Source of the DNA: Cryobacterium sp. Y11
Lineage (GTDB): Bacteria > Actinomycetota > Actinomycetes > Actinomycetales > Microbacteriaceae
NCBI RefSeq assembly: GCF_002929535.1
Contig: NZ_PJJO01000048.1
Location: 1 to 64,000 of the forward strand
Direction: 5' to 3'
Length of the DNA stretch: 64,000 nt
The notes below the pieces were generated by a model that saw nothing but the letters and a program-made list of their open reading frames with translations, was not told the origin of the DNA and did no database searches. Numbering within the stretch: position 1 is the stretch's first letter; every line of letters begins with the position of its first letter. Positions 28,585-37,303 of the stretch are shown one piece after another. Both the position numbers and the translations under genes were made by a program.

Positions 28585-29268
28585 GTGATGAGCCAGTCAT
28601 TTACTCTTACAGATTCCCAGTCCCTCAGCGACCTTGTGGTCTTTCTTTCGCGGTCGCGGCGTGTGCTTGACGGTTCAGCCCGACTGATTGCGGCCGACGG
28701 CGTGCTGGCGGTGTACACCGCGATTCTCTACCCGCGGGGCCTGCTCGACACGAGCCCGACCGTGCTCGGGCTGCGCACCTTCGCCCTGACCGAGGCGGTC
28801 GAGCTCGACAAAGTCGTGCCGGTGCGTTCCCTGATCGAGCGTCTCAAACGCCTTGAATCCACCGCGCACGATGCAACCGTGCCCGTCACGGTGACCGTTC
28901 CCCTCGAGGTGAACACCGTGACCTGGGCCGGTATCTCGCCACCGAAGGGCGGCTGGGAGCCGAACGGACAGACCTCGGCCGCACGGCTGGAGGAGGCGGC
29001 CCGGCAAGGAATCGACGAGGTGGCCGCGACCATTCCGCAGGGTACCGGGGAAATGATCGTCGAGCGCGTGCGCGCCGAAGTCTGGGGTCGCACGGTTGGT
29101 GGCCTGGAGTTTGTGCCGGCCGGTGCCGGTTTCGCGGCGTTCAGCCTCGGTTTTCTCTCCGACGACGAGCCGGTGCGGCTTTACGAGTCTGGGCTCTGGG
29201 CTCGGCTCAGCACGAGCCGGGGCCATGTTCTTGTGCGGCGTAAGCCGTGGACCCTGCAGGCGAAGTAG
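28585..29268 (+). CDS. Conserved actinobacterial hypothetical protein
   Basis: A 227-residue soluble protein without a domain I can name. It starts at GTG 28585 or ATG 28588. No ribosome site is seen, and a GATAGTTT box lies about 9 nt upstream, which fits a leaderless transcript. The middle part has mixed alpha/beta character (VTWAGISPPKGGWEPNG). Codon use is that of the chromosome. It is divergent from tesB and convergent with the PucR-type regulator. Confidence 0.75.
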   Translation: MMSQSFTLTDSQSLSDLVVFLSRSRRVLDGSARLIAADGVLAVYTAILYPRGLLDTSPTVLGLRTFALTEAVELDKVVPVRSLIERLKRLESTAHDATVPVTVTVPLEVNTVTWAGISPPKGGWEPNGQTSAARLEEAARQGIDEVAATIPQGTGEMIVERVRAEVWGRTVGGLEFVPAGAGFAAFSLGFLSDDEPVRLYESGLWARLSTSRGHVLVRRKPWTLQAK

Positions 29269-29271
29269 CCC

Positions 29272-30804
29272 TCACGCGGCCGAATCGGTGGCCAGCAGGG
29301 CGGCCCACACATCGGCGCGGGCCGGAAACGAGCCAAGATCGCGGGCAAGCAGGTGCTCTGCCTGCTGAATGCGGGTGCGCACCGTGTGACGGTGTACGCC
29401 CAGCTGATCGGCGGTGGCACCGAAATGGCCGTTGCTCTGAAGCCAGACCCGCAGCGTCGCGAGCAGTTCGGTGCCGTGCGACAGATCGTAGCTGAGCACC
29501 GGCGCGAGAGTGGCCAGGCCGACCTCGCGGGCATCCGTTCTCGCCAGGAGCGCTAGCACGCCCTGCTGGGCAACATCGGCAAAGGCCGTGACCCCCGGTG
29601 CGCTCTCCCGAGATCGAGCCAGCGCCTGCTGCCCCTGGTTGAGGGCACGCGGCAGCTGGCGGTACTCGGTCGGCTCGGAGAGTCCAGCGTGCACCTGAAA
29701 CAATGCGCACAGATCCGAGAGGATGCCGTGGGCCGACCGGTCGAGACACAGTACGACGGTGTCCTCCTGGCGGGCAAAAAACAGCTGCCCGGGGGAATCC
29801 TCGACGCGAAGTTCCAGATACTCGGTGATGGCGTCCCGGCGGAGGGCGGGAGCATCGACGACGGCCACCAGCACCGGCGCCTCCGGGAGCGCACCCCACA
29901 TTTGCCGGGAGATCTGGTCGACCAGTTTCTGGTCGCCGCCGAGCAGGGTGTGCATCAGGCCGGATCGCAGCAGCCCCTGCGCCCGGTCAAGGGCGTTGTT
30001 TTGTTCGAGGGCGAGACCGGCCAGGGCGATCACGCTCGTGACAACCTCGGTGCTGGCCTGGTCGAGGGCACGCGGACCGCCGAGGGCGAGCACGCCGCGC
30101 AGGTGATCGTGGCCGCCGAGGGTTTGCAAGGTGAGCGTCTCGCCGCCGACGTCGACGGTGCTGCTCGAACGCTGTCCGCGCGCCAGCAAGCGCCGAGATT
30201 CCTGCTGCACTGTGCGCAGCGTGTCGGGGGCGGCAGCGAAGGTGGCGGCGGGAAAGACCCGATCGAGAGTGCCGCTGGCGTCGAAAAGGGCAACCCAGTG
30301 GCCCAACTGGTTGGAGAGCTCGGCCAGGGTGGCACTCAAGCCGTCTGGACGAAGGGCGGCGAGCGCGATAGCACGCTGGGCCCGCAATGCCCAGGTGGCG
30401 CGCGCGAAACGATCCTCGGCCACGAGGTCGCCGGCCACCCTCGCCACGGCAATGAACGGGGTGCGATAGGGCACCTCGAAAAGGGGCAGTCCGAGTAGTT
30501 GGCAGGCCGCGAGCAGTGCGTCGGGCGTGCCGTGTCGAATAACCTCTGTACCGAAACCAAGTGCGGTGATGCCGTGGTGACGCAGACGCTGGACGTAGGC
30601 GAGGAAGTCGGCATCCGTTGTCACATTGAACTGGGTGCCGGTCGTGAGCAGCACCTGATCGGCGGAGAGAAACGGGGTCGGGTCGACCAGATCGGAGCTG
30701 TGCACCCACTCCACTGGTGCATCGAGCGCGGCCGGGTCGATGTCGCCGCGCAGGGTGAGGGCGAGGTTCGGATCGGCGAGGAGGCGGCGCAGGGTGGGAA
30801 GCAC
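29272..30804 (-). CDS. PucR-family transcriptional regulator
   Basis: A 510-residue regulator. The N-terminal PucR ligand domain begins LPTLRRLLADPNLALTL. A central GGDEF-like region follows, and the C-terminal helix-turn-helix is NGHFGATADQLGVHRHTVRTRIQQAEHLL (residues about 460 to 490). The start is uncertain: I use the GTG at 30804, while a GTG at 30843 would add 13 residues; the frame is open to 31608 but overlaps gabT. It is divergent from gabT, with a 15-bp palindrome between them, so it probably controls the GABA/polyamine genes. Confidence 0.9.
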   Translation of the reverse strand: MLPTLRRLLADPNLALTLRGDIDPAALDAPVEWVHSSDLVDPTPFLSADQVLLTTGTQFNVTTDADFLAYVQRLRHHGITALGFGTEVIRHGTPDALLAACQLLGLPLFEVPYRTPFIAVARVAGDLVAEDRFARATWALRAQRAIALAALRPDGLSATLAELSNQLGHWVALFDASGTLDRVFPAATFAAAPDTLRTVQQESRRLLARGQRSSSTVDVGGETLTLQTLGGHDHLRGVLALGGPRALDQASTEVVTSVIALAGLALEQNNALDRAQGLLRSGLMHTLLGGDQKLVDQISRQMWGALPEAPVLVAVVDAPALRRDAITEYLELRVEDSPGQLFFARQEDTVVLCLDRSAHGILSDLCALFQVHAGLSEPTEYRQLPRALNQGQQALARSRESAPGVTAFADVAQQGVLALLARTDAREVGLATLAPVLSYDLSHGTELLATLRVWLQSNGHFGATADQLGVHRHTVRTRIQQAEHLLARDLGSFPARADVWAALLATDSAA

Positions 30805-30893
30805 GGGGTACCTATACAGATTGTCTAAGAATGTACGCGCCACTATACCGCTGGGACATGGTGTCGCGCGCCGGTTCTGCCTAGCCTTGCCCA

Positions 30894-30908
30894 GTGTTGA
30901 ATCAACAC
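30894..30908. promoter_or_regulatory. Palindromic operator candidate between pucR-type gene and gabT
   Basis: GTGTTGA-A-TCAACAC is a perfect 7-bp inverted repeat around one central base, placed 49 nt before the gabT start and 90 nt before the divergent regulator start. Position and symmetry fit a dimeric regulator site, most simply for the adjacent PucR-family protein. Confidence 0.6.
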
Positions 30909-30957
30909 AGCGGCATCGTGGCCGCGATACCGCACGTCGCATCGAACGGAAACTCTT

Positions 30958-32325
30958 ATGACACTCGTTGATACTGCTCCCTCCACCGGTATACCGCTGG
31001 GTGGCCCAACCCTGGCGCAGGAACGCACACTGGTGACGAGCATTCCCGGACCGAAGTCGCGGGCACTGAGTGAACGCAAGGCGCGAGCCGTGTCGGCGGG
31101 CGTCGGCATCACGCTGCCGGTCTACGTGGTGGCCGCCGGCGGAGGCGTTCTGGTCGACGTTGACGGTAACTCGCTGATCGACCTTGGTTCTGGCATCGCC
31201 GTCACCGGTGTCGGCAATAGCGCTCCGCGGGTGGTTGCGGCCGTCGCCGCCCAGCTCGCCCAGTTCACCCACACTTGCTTCACCGTAGCCCCTTACGACT
31301 CCTACATCGAGGTAGCCGAAGCCCTGAACCGGCTCACCCCTGGTGACCACGAGAAGCGCAGCGTGTTGTTCAACTCCGGCGCCGAGGCGGTGGAGAACGC
31401 CGTTAAGATTGCTCGTCACTTCACCGGCAGGCAGGCCGTCGTGGCCTTCGATCACGCGTACCACGGCCGGACCAACCTGACCATGGGCCTGACGGCCAAG
31501 AACCAGCCATACAAGAACGGTTTCGGGCCCTTCGCTCCCGAGGTGTACCGGGCGCCCATGTCGTACCCGTTGCGTGATGGTCGACTTGACGGTGTCGTGG
31601 CAGCACACCGGGCCATCTCCCAGATCGAGAAGCAGATCGGCGCCAGCAACCTCGCCGCCATCATCATCGAACCCATCCAGGGCGAGGGCGGCTTCATCGT
31701 TCCAGCTCCGGGCTTTCTGGCCACCCTGCTCGCCTGGTGCCGCGTCAACGAGGTCGTGTTCATTGCCGACGAGATTCAGACCGGATTCGCCCGCACCGGA
31801 CAGATGTTTGCCTGCGAATACGAGGGCATCGTTCCCGACCTCATCTGCACGGCCAAGGGCATCGCTGGCGGCCTACCGCTATCGGCCGTCACCGGACGCG
31901 CCGACATTATGGACGCGCCGCAGGCCGGCGGGCTCGGCGGCACCTACGGCGGCAACCCGCTCGCCTGCGCCGCAGCCCTCGCCACCATCGACAGCTATGA
32001 GAGCGACCACTTGGTTGAACGGGCCGCCGCCATTGGCCAGATCATGGGCGAGCGCCTCGGCGCGCTCGCCGCAGCCGACAGCCGCATCGCCGAGGTGCGC
32101 GGCCGCGGAGCCATGATGGCCATCGAACTCGTCGACCCCGCCACCGGGGAGCCGGATGCCGCGCTGACCGGCCGGGTCATCGCGGCCGTCCACGCCCAGG
32201 GCGTCATTCTGCTCGGCTGCGGAACCTACGGCAACGTCATCCGCTTTCTGCCGCCGCTGAGCATCTCCGACCACCTGCTGCTCGAGGGCCTGCAAGTTCT
32301 CGCCGACGCCCTGGCCGGCGCATGA
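30958..32325 (+). CDS. gabT: 4-aminobutyrate aminotransferase
   Basis: A 455-residue class III PLP aminotransferase that converts GABA plus 2-oxoglutarate to succinic semialdehyde and glutamate. The PLP-binding Lys is in CTAKGIAGGLPLSAV, the phosphate region in FNSGAEAVENAVKIAR, and GGTYGGNPLACAAAL is typical of GabT. ATG at 30958 after AACGGA. It is followed by a wrecked gabD, so the usual next step is missing here. Confidence 0.94.
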   Translation: MTLVDTAPSTGIPLGGPTLAQERTLVTSIPGPKSRALSERKARAVSAGVGITLPVYVVAAGGGVLVDVDGNSLIDLGSGIAVTGVGNSAPRVVAAVAAQLAQFTHTCFTVAPYDSYIEVAEALNRLTPGDHEKRSVLFNSGAEAVENAVKIARHFTGRQAVVAFDHAYHGRTNLTMGLTAKNQPYKNGFGPFAPEVYRAPMSYPLRDGRLDGVVAAHRAISQIEKQIGASNLAAIIIEPIQGEGGFIVPAPGFLATLLAWCRVNEVVFIADEIQTGFARTGQMFACEYEGIVPDLICTAKGIAGGLPLSAVTGRADIMDAPQAGGLGGTYGGNPLACAAALATIDSYESDHLVERAAAIGQIMGERLGALAAADSRIAEVRGRGAMMAIELVDPATGEPDAALTGRVIAAVHAQGVILLGCGTYGNVIRFLPPLSISDHLLLEGLQVLADALAGA

Positions 32326-32368
32326 GCGCCGTAGCCCTCACCGGCTAGTCGGTAGCGCTGCTCGCCGC

Positions 32369-32710
32369 GTTCCCGACCAGCTTTACATCAACGGCCAGTG
32401 GGTGAACGCAACCGGGGAGCCGTTCGTGGTGACCGCCCGACAATCGGACGGAAACAGACGAAGAGACCATTCAAATGGTAAATGACACCGAATATGATCT
32501 GACAGGTTACGTTTGTACCACTGATATCACCCGTGGCACCGTATGATCGGCAGTATCAATACCGGAATGATGGGGCTGAACACCGGCCTGGTTTCTAATG
32601 CCGCAGCGCCATTCGGCGGTGTCAAGCAGTCGGGCCGGGGTCGTGAGGTCGGTCGTGAGGGCATCAACGCATACCTCTCGGCCACGTGCACCCTCATTCC
32701 CGCGTCCTAA
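32369..32710 (+). pseudogene. gabD: Remnant of succinate-semialdehyde dehydrogenase gene
   Basis: Two ends of a gabD-type aldehyde dehydrogenase are recognisable with the whole catalytic middle missing. The 5' end encodes PDQLYINGQWVNATGEPFVV (about 32372-32430). From about 32462 the C-terminal part is seen as MVNDTEYDLTGYVCTTDITRG and then NTGLVSNAAAPFGGVKQSGR, with a frame change near 32540. The stop is at 32708-32710. Roughly 1.1 kb of a normal 1.45-kb gene is gone, including the Cys and Glu of the active site. It sits exactly where gabD is expected after gabT. Confidence 0.88.
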
Positions 32711-32735
32711 TTCACCACTCAACACAGGAGCAACC

Positions 32736-34097
32736 ATGACCACGATTGATCGTGACGTCGTCATTATCGGCGCGGGGGCATCCGGTCTCACCGCAGCCAC
32801 CGCACTGCAGAAGGCCGGCCTGACCGTTGCCGTGCTTGAAGCCCGCGACCGCGTCGGCGGGCGGCTGTGGACCGACCAGATCGAGGGTGCCATGCTCGAG
32901 ATTGGTGGCCAGTGGGTCTCACCCGACCAACACGCCCTCAAGAACACGCTGACCGAGCTAGGCCTGGCCACCTACCCGCGCTACCGGGCCGGTCGGAACG
33001 TCTACATCAACGGCGCCGGCGTTGTGAGCCGGTTCGACGGCGAAATCTTTCCCGTTCCGGCCGGCACCGAGGCGCAAATCGTCGGCCTGATCGAGAAACT
33101 TGACGCCCTCGTGGCCGAAATCAACCCGGATTGCCCGTGGGAGCATCCGCTCGCTAAAGAACTCGACGAGGTGTCGTTCAGCCGTTGGCTCGAGACGCAA
33201 ACCGACGACCAGGAAGCCCGCGACAACATTGGCATGTTTATTGCCGGGGCCATGCTCACCAAGCCGGCTCACGCCTTCTCGGCCTTGCAAGCCCTGCTGA
33301 TGGCCGCCAGTGCCGGCTCGTTCAGCAACCTCGTCGACGCCGACTTCATTCTTGACGAGCGTGTGATTGGCGGGCTGCAGCAGGTACCGCTGTTGCTGGC
33401 CGAAAAACTCGGCAGCGACGTTTACCTGGGGCAGCCGGTGCGCAGCCTGGCCTGGGACGAGGCCGGAGTCACGGTCGTCGCGGACGGTATGACGGTGACC
33501 GCCCGGCACGCCATCGTGGCCGTTCCGCCGCCCCTGATCAGCCGGATCAGCTTCAATCCGCCGCTGCCGCGCCGGCAGCAGCAGCTGCACCAGCACCTGT
33601 CCATGGGCTTCGTAATCAAGGTGCATGCCGTTTACGAGACGCCGTTCTGGCGGGCCGACGACCTCTCCGGCACCGCGTTTAGTCCCTACGAGCTCGTGCA
33701 CGAGGCCTATGACAACACCAACTTCGACGACCCGCGCGGCACCCTGGTGGGTTTCGTCTCCGATGAAGAAGCGGATGCCGTCTTCGCTCTGACGGCCGAC
33801 GAGCGCAAGAAGCGAATCCTCGCGTCGTTGTCGCATTATTACGGCGAGCAGGCGCTGCACCCCGTCGTCTATTACGAAAGCGACTGGGGCTCCGAAGAAT
33901 GGACCCGCGGAGCCTACGCCGCAAGTTTCGACATGGGCGGATTGGCCCGGTACGGCGCCGAACTGCGCAGCCCCGTCGGCCCGATCTCCTTCTCGTGCAG
34001 CGACATGGCAGGTAAGGGCTACCAGCACGTTGACGGCGCCATCCGGGTTGGACAGGACACCGCAGCGGCGATCCTCGAGGCCCGGGTGAGTGTGTGA
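32736..34097 (+). CDS. FAD-dependent amine oxidase, probable putrescine oxidase
   Basis: A 453-residue flavoprotein of the monoamine/putrescine oxidase family. The FAD-binding motif VVIIGAGASGLTAATALQKAG is at residues 8 to 28, with RDRVGGRLWT after it. The C-terminal FAD contact is DMAGKGYQHVDGAIRVG. Such enzymes oxidise putrescine to 4-aminobutanal, which leads to GABA, the substrate of the upstream gabT. ATG at 32736 with CAGGAG upstream. The stop overlaps the next gene. Confidence 0.9.
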   Translation: MTTIDRDVVIIGAGASGLTAATALQKAGLTVAVLEARDRVGGRLWTDQIEGAMLEIGGQWVSPDQHALKNTLTELGLATYPRYRAGRNVYINGAGVVSRFDGEIFPVPAGTEAQIVGLIEKLDALVAEINPDCPWEHPLAKELDEVSFSRWLETQTDDQEARDNIGMFIAGAMLTKPAHAFSALQALLMAASAGSFSNLVDADFILDERVIGGLQQVPLLLAEKLGSDVYLGQPVRSLAWDEAGVTVVADGMTVTARHAIVAVPPPLISRISFNPPLPRRQQQLHQHLSMGFVIKVHAVYETPFWRADDLSGTAFSPYELVHEAYDNTNFDDPRGTLVGFVSDEEADAVFALTADERKKRILASLSHYYGEQALHPVVYYESDWGSEEWTRGAYAASFDMGGLARYGAELRSPVGPISFSCSDMAGKGYQHVDGAIRVGQDTAAAILEARVSV

Positions 34098-34966
34098 GGT
34101 TTCTGGTCGGATACACCGCGACGCCAGCGGGCGCGGATGCCCTCGCCCTCGGCGTGCGCCTCGCTCGCGCGCCCGGCGCCGAACTCGATATCGTGCTCGT
34201 GCTCAACGGGGGAGAGCGCGCCACGCTGACACCGACCGATCCCGGCTACGACCGGCTGCTGCTGGAAACGGCCGAGGGCTGGCTGGCCGAGGCGCTCACC
34301 CTGGTACCCGCGGGCATGTCGGTGCACACGCATCTCGAGCACGCCGACTCGTTTACCCAGGGGCTGCTCCATGCTGCCGCCCGGTTGCACTCGAACCTGA
34401 TCGTGGTCGGCGCGGCCACTCACGGCCTGCTTGGGCGATTCGCGATCGGCAGCGTCGCCAGCGGCCTGTTGCACTCCTCTCCGGTTCCCGTGGCGCTCGC
34501 GCCGGAGGGTACCCGAGTCATGGGCACCGACGAAACGATCGGCCGGGTCACCTGCGCCGTTGGCACCAAGCCGGGCGCCGACGGACTGCTGGCGGCCGGC
34601 ATCCGCTTGGCGCGCAGAATGGATGCCCAGCTTCGGCTGGTCTCCCTCGTCGCGATCGATCACCCCGGCGCCGACGAGCACACCGTAGCTCTGGCCGCCG
34701 ACCACGCCCAGGCGGTTCTTGACTTTGCCACCGAGAACCTGATGGACGGGCTGGAGGTGACGGCCAGCGTCGCCTCCGGCAGTAGCATCGAGCAGGCCGT
34801 GCGCGGTCTGCACTGGGATCCGACCGAGGTAGCCCTCGTCGGCTCCAGCCGGCTGGCGCAACCTCATCGACTTTTTCTGGGTTCGATCGCGGCCAAGATG
34901 TTGCGCGAACTGCCCGTGCCACTCATTGTGGTGCCGCGAGATTTTGCCCTCACAGTGGAGGAATAA
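34094..34966 (+). CDS. Universal stress protein with two UspA domains
   Basis: A 290-residue tandem UspA protein (domains about 1-145 and 150-290). The first domain has an ATP-binding G-2X-G-9X-G(S) pattern in GAATHGLLGRFAIGSVASG. The second has GSSRLAQPHRLFLGSIA, which fits less well. The start is GTG at 34094, overlapping the amine oxidase stop, and a permease gene follows after 6 nt. It is probably co-expressed with the polyamine genes. Confidence 0.9.
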   Translation: MRFLVGYTATPAGADALALGVRLARAPGAELDIVLVLNGGERATLTPTDPGYDRLLLETAEGWLAEALTLVPAGMSVHTHLEHADSFTQGLLHAAARLHSNLIVVGAATHGLLGRFAIGSVASGLLHSSPVPVALAPEGTRVMGTDETIGRVTCAVGTKPGADGLLAAGIRLARRMDAQLRLVSLVAIDHPGADEHTVALAADHAQAVLDFATENLMDGLEVTASVASGSSIEQAVRGLHWDPTEVALVGSSRLAQPHRLFLGSIAAKMLRELPVPLIVVPRDFALTVEE

Positions 34967-34972
34967 GAGAAC

Positions 34973-36517
34973 ATGACTCAACAAATCAACGCCAGAGTAG
35001 TCGTTGACCAGAAGGCCGGAGGCATCTCCACGAAGGGCCTCAGCGCCGGCTCGGTCGGGCTGGTCGGGGCCGTCATTATTGGCATCTCCTGCATCGCCCC
35101 GGCATACACACTGACCGGAGCGCTCGGCCCCACAGTTGCCGAGGTGGGGTTGCAGTTGCCGGCGATCTTCGTGGCCGGGTTCATCCCGATGCTGCTGGTC
35201 GCCCTCGGCTACCGAGAGCTGAACAAGGCCATGCCAGACAGCGGAACCAGCTTCACCTGGGCGACACGGGCCTTCGGGCCGTGGATTGGCTGGATGGCCG
35301 GCTGGGGCTTGATCGCCGCGACCGTCGTGGTGCTCAGTAACCTGGCCGGTATCGCGGTTGATTTCTTCTATCTGATGCTCTCGCAGATCTTTGGCAATAG
35401 TGCCGAGATTGCGGGACTCGCCGGCAATCCCTTCATCAACGTCGGTACCTGTCTGGTATTTATTTTAATTGCCACCTGGATTAGCTACCGGGACATGCAG
35501 ACCACCCAAAAGGTGCAGTACTGGCTGGTCGGGTTTCAACTGATCGTGCTGGTCGGCTTTGGCATCATGGCCTTCGTGCATATTGCCAACGGTTCCGCGT
35601 TCGATCCGACGCCGGTCTCGCTGTCGTGGTTCAACCCCTTCGCCGTCACCTCTTTCTCCGCCTTTGCGGCCGGACTGAGCCTGTCGATCTTCATCTTTTG
35701 GGGCTGGGACGTCACCCTGACCATGTCGGAGGAGACCAAGGGCTCCCGCTCGACGCCGGGGCGGGCCGCGACCCTGACCGTGATCATCGTCATGGTGCTC
35801 TACCTGTTCGTCGCCATCGCGGCCGTCTCCTTCGCCGGCGTCGGCGGTGTGGGCGTAGGCCTCGGCAACCCGGAGATTCAGGGCAACGTGTTCTTCGCCC
35901 TGGCCGGCCCGGCGCTCGGCCCCTTCGCGGTGCTCATGTCGATCGCCGTGCTCTCCAGCTCGGCCGCCTCGCTGCAGTCCACCTTCGTCTCGCCAGCTCG
36001 CACCCTCCTCGCAATGGGCCACTACGGCGCATTGCCGCCGGCCTACGCCAAGGTCAGCCCGCGCTTCTTCACCCCCGGCTATGCGACCATCGCGTCAGCG
36101 GTCGTCGCAGCCGGGTTCTACACGATCATGCGGTTCGTCAGCGAAGACGTGCTGTGGGACACCATCACGACCCTCGGCATGATGATCTGCTTCTATTACG
36201 CGCTGACCGCGTTCGCTTGCGTCTGGTACTTTCGGCTCCAGTGGTTCGCTACCGTGCGCAACGCCTTCTTCACCTTTGTGTTTCCGCTGATCGGCGGCAT
36301 TATTTTGACGGTGCTGTTCTGCACCACCCTGGTCGACAGCATGGATCCGAACTACGGCAGCGGCTCCGAGATCTTCGGCTTGGGTCTGGTCTTCGTGCTG
36401 GGCATGGCGATTCTGCTGATTGGTGTTGTCATCATGATCGTGCAGTCCCAGGTGCGCCCTGCGTTCTTTCGCGGCGAGACGCTCAGCCTGGCCGCGCCGC
36501 GCTACGGCGAGGAGTAG
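34973..36517 (+). CDS. APC-family amino acid/polyamine permease
   Basis: A 514-residue membrane protein with about twelve helices. The APC opening GLVGAVIIGISCIAPAYTLTGALGP and the GWMAGWG and FIFWGWDVT motifs are visible. Its place after putrescine oxidase suggests uptake of putrescine or GABA, though amino acids are equally possible from sequence. RBS GGAGG lies nine bases before the ATG. A 13-bp perfect hairpin follows the gene. Confidence 0.9.
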   Translation: MTQQINARVVVDQKAGGISTKGLSAGSVGLVGAVIIGISCIAPAYTLTGALGPTVAEVGLQLPAIFVAGFIPMLLVALGYRELNKAMPDSGTSFTWATRAFGPWIGWMAGWGLIAATVVVLSNLAGIAVDFFYLMLSQIFGNSAEIAGLAGNPFINVGTCLVFILIATWISYRDMQTTQKVQYWLVGFQLIVLVGFGIMAFVHIANGSAFDPTPVSLSWFNPFAVTSFSAFAAGLSLSIFIFWGWDVTLTMSEETKGSRSTPGRAATLTVIIVMVLYLFVAIAAVSFAGVGGVGVGLGNPEIQGNVFFALAGPALGPFAVLMSIAVLSSSAASLQSTFVSPARTLLAMGHYGALPPAYAKVSPRFFTPGYATIASAVVAAGFYTIMRFVSEDVLWDTITTLGMMICFYYALTAFACVWYFRLQWFATVRNAFFTFVFPLIGGIILTVLFCTTLVDSMDPNYGSGSEIFGLGLVFVLGMAILLIGVVIMIVQSQVRPAFFRGETLSLAAPRYGEE

Positions 36518-36524
36518 CCGAGTT

Positions 36525-36555
36525 GCGGCATCCGCTTGTTGAAAGCGGATGCCGC
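36525..36555 (+). terminator. Perfect 13-bp hairpin after the permease gene
   Basis: GCGGCATCCGCTT (36525-36537) and AAGCGGATGCCGC (36543-36555) form a perfect stem with a 5-nt loop, eight bases past the permease stop. There is no T run, so it may be a Rho-assisted or weak terminator. It is built from two facing copies of the GCGGATGC word that is frequent in this chromosome. Confidence 0.6.
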
Positions 36556-36606
36556 CGCCACGACGGCGACACGAGTGGGCACACTCGCTGCCTCTAGGCT
36601 GTGGGC

Positions 36607-37254
36607 ATGCCCACACTGTTGCATCTTGACTCGTCCGCCGACCTGACGACCTCGCGCTCGCGCGCGATTACCGCTACCTTCGCCGATGCCTGGCGCAGCC
36701 TCGGCGCCGACCACACCGTCATTCACCGTGACCTGCATCGCGAGCCGCTGCCCCACCTGACGGATGCCGCGCTGCACTTTCCGCCCCGGCTGCGCCCGGA
36801 GGGTGCCAGTCCCAGCGCTGAGCAGGAAGCGCTGCAGCAGCAACTCATCGCAGAACTCGTCGCGGCCGATGTGCTAGTGATCGGTGTCCCGCTCTACAAC
36901 TACTCGATGCCATCGACCTTGAAGGCGTGGATCGACTACATCCACCTGCCGGCAGTGACCGCTTCATTTGACGATCCCGCCACACAGCAGCCGCTGGCCG
37001 CACGCCCGGCCGTGCTGATCTCGACCCGCGGCGGGGTCTATGACTCGGGAACCGCCACCGAGTTCGACGACCACGCGCTTCCCGCGCTTCGCCTCATTCT
37101 GGGCAACGCCCTTGGAATGACGGTCGAAACCATCGTGGCCACCCGCACACTCAGCGAACGATTCGGTGCCCCCGCCGACGAGGTCGCCAAGCAACACGCC
37201 GAACTGGCCGCCGCCCACGAATCCGCGGCCCAGACCGCCCGCCGCCTGGGCTGA
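36607..37254 (+). CDS. azoR: FMN-dependent NADH-azoreductase
   Basis: A 215-residue flavodoxin-fold quinone/azo reductase. The FMN-binding loop is LHLDSSADLTTSRSR near the N-terminus, and the flavin-stacking block is PLYNYSMPSTLKAWIDYI. STRGGVYDSG is the third FMN contact. ATG at 36607; a GTG two codons upstream is possible. It is a stand-alone gene. Confidence 0.92.
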   Translation: MPTLLHLDSSADLTTSRSRAITATFADAWRSLGADHTVIHRDLHREPLPHLTDAALHFPPRLRPEGASPSAEQEALQQQLIAELVAADVLVIGVPLYNYSMPSTLKAWIDYIHLPAVTASFDDPATQQPLAARPAVLISTRGGVYDSGTATEFDDHALPALRLILGNALGMTVETIVATRTLSERFGAPADEVAKQHAELAAAHESAAQTARRLG

Positions 37255-37303
37255 TTCGATCTCAAACGGCAGACCGCTGGATGCGGTGGACGGAACGCCG
37301 ACT

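Noticed and set aside
28883-28903. Near match to the 18-nt element (GTCACGGTGACCGTTCCC)
   Set aside because: It lies within an intact coding region and encodes a VTVTVP strand; two mismatches make chance likely.
29272-31608. 778-residue reading of the PucR-type gene
   Set aside because: The first 260 residues overlap gabT on the other strand and have no regulator domain; the PucR domain begins near 30804.
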